In this document: in pieces, positions 63,679-64,000 of the stretch
Numbering within the stretch: position 1 is the stretch's first letter
Layout: each line of letters opens with the position of its first letter
Source of the DNA: CAXXFQ01 sp963674475
GTDB lineage: Bacteria > Planctomycetota > Planctomycetia > Pirellulales > Thermoguttaceae
Direction: 5' to 3'
DNA: 64,000 nucleotides
NCBI GenBank assembly: GCA_963674475.2
Contig: CAXXFQ010000008.1
Span: 652,005 to 716,004 of the forward strand
Made by a program: the position numbers and the translations under genes
Notes under the pieces: model-generated
What the model was told of the DNA's origin: nothing
The model's input: the letters and a program-made list of their open reading frames with translations, nothing else
Database searches by the model: none

Positions 63679-64000
63679 GATCCTGCCTCCTGAGAACTTT
63701 TTTTGTTAGCTTTTCTTGATGAAAGTACATCCACTGTATGTAGTTGTACAAGAGCGGCCCAAGGAAATCAATACTTGGTGATCGGGTTTTTAAAAAACCC
63801 CTACGGAATGTCCTCATTCGGGGGGGTGGCTTGGCTAATGAAGGTTCTCGGGAGATAAAAAGCCGGTTCGGTTCCGTTTCAAAAGCCGGGGCGGTTTTGG
63901 TACAATGGGCTCTTGATTTCGGGCCCGATTGCGTCGCCTGAAAATCTTTCCCACCAAATAGACCTATCCACTAAGAGACTTCCCCCCAGGAGAAAGAAAT
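63679..64000 (+). other. Divergent control region and leader of a gene that starts beyond the window
   Basis: TGGTACAAT (63898-63906) resembles an extended -10 on the plus strand, and AGGAG at 63988-63992 is a ribosome site nine bases before the window end, so a plus-strand gene starts just past 64000. An imperfect 25-bp palindrome GTACATCCAC...TTGTAC lies near 63725, upstream of the PEP-CTERM gene and possibly controls it. Confidence 0.5.

Overview
The window looks like chromosomal DNA from a planctomycete. Pointers are an exosortase with a PEP-CTERM substrate, a DUF1080 protein, a DUF1570 protein, an HD-GYP response regulator, a pseudopilin-like protein and several proteins of a planctomycete type that I can describe but not name. 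The taxonomic call is inference from gene content; no rRNA or tRNA gene was seen. Base composition is moderately GC-rich and genes lie on both strands in short transcription units.

Layout. 1-11.8 kb: the end of a class IV aminotransferase-fold protein, an HD-GYP regulator, ftsK (with a probable frameshift near its 3' end), a Tat-exported sugar isomerase-like protein, a GNAT enzyme, an SMR transporter, a methyltransferase, a Cys-repeat protein and a pseudopilin-like protein. 12-23 kb: housekeeping enzymes sat, metG, a ClC channel, kbl, acnA and an RluA-type pseudouridine synthase. 23-29 kb: a large secreted GH106-like glycosidase, a DUF1080 protein, an HD phosphohydrolase and a PHA-granule-type small protein. 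29.4-36.9 kb: a candidate small RNA, then exosortase, tyrosine autokinase, WecA/TagO-like glycosyl-1-phosphate transferase, EpsI and a HAD phosphatase. This is an exopolysaccharide/exosortase locus, and a PEP-CTERM protein that it could process lies at 62.8-63.7 kb. 37-40 kb: an unknown exported protein, an ankyrin protein and a DUF167 protein.

40.0-49.2 kb is a phage-derived island, all on the minus strand: HTH/Zn regulator, permuted papain-like protein, trypsin-like protease, unknown protein, small membrane protein, ParB-like protein, an ABC-ATPase fused to a GNAT domain, small and large terminase subunits, and portal. No capsid, tail, lysin or integrase gene is present in the window. The ABC-GNAT fusion beside ParB and terminase is the best candidate for an undescribed system; DNA modification of the phage Mu Mom type is one hypothesis. 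49.4-64 kb: an HD hydrolase, a structured intergenic region without ORFs, a winged-helix protein, TPR and DUF1570 proteins, a SLOG-fold protein, DUF218, rhaM, an MsrB-MsrA fusion, an SDR, a zinc peptidase, argC-argJ, two small acidic membrane proteins and the PEP-CTERM protein.

Two families of dispersed, hairpin-rich intergenic repeats stand out. Family A has three copies (9.9, 19.3 and 27.2 kb), each just after the 3' end of a gene and in that gene's orientation. Family B has two copies of exactly 140 bp (36.9 and 54.6 kb) whose ends overlap the stop codons of flanking genes. Both show paired base changes that keep the stems intact.
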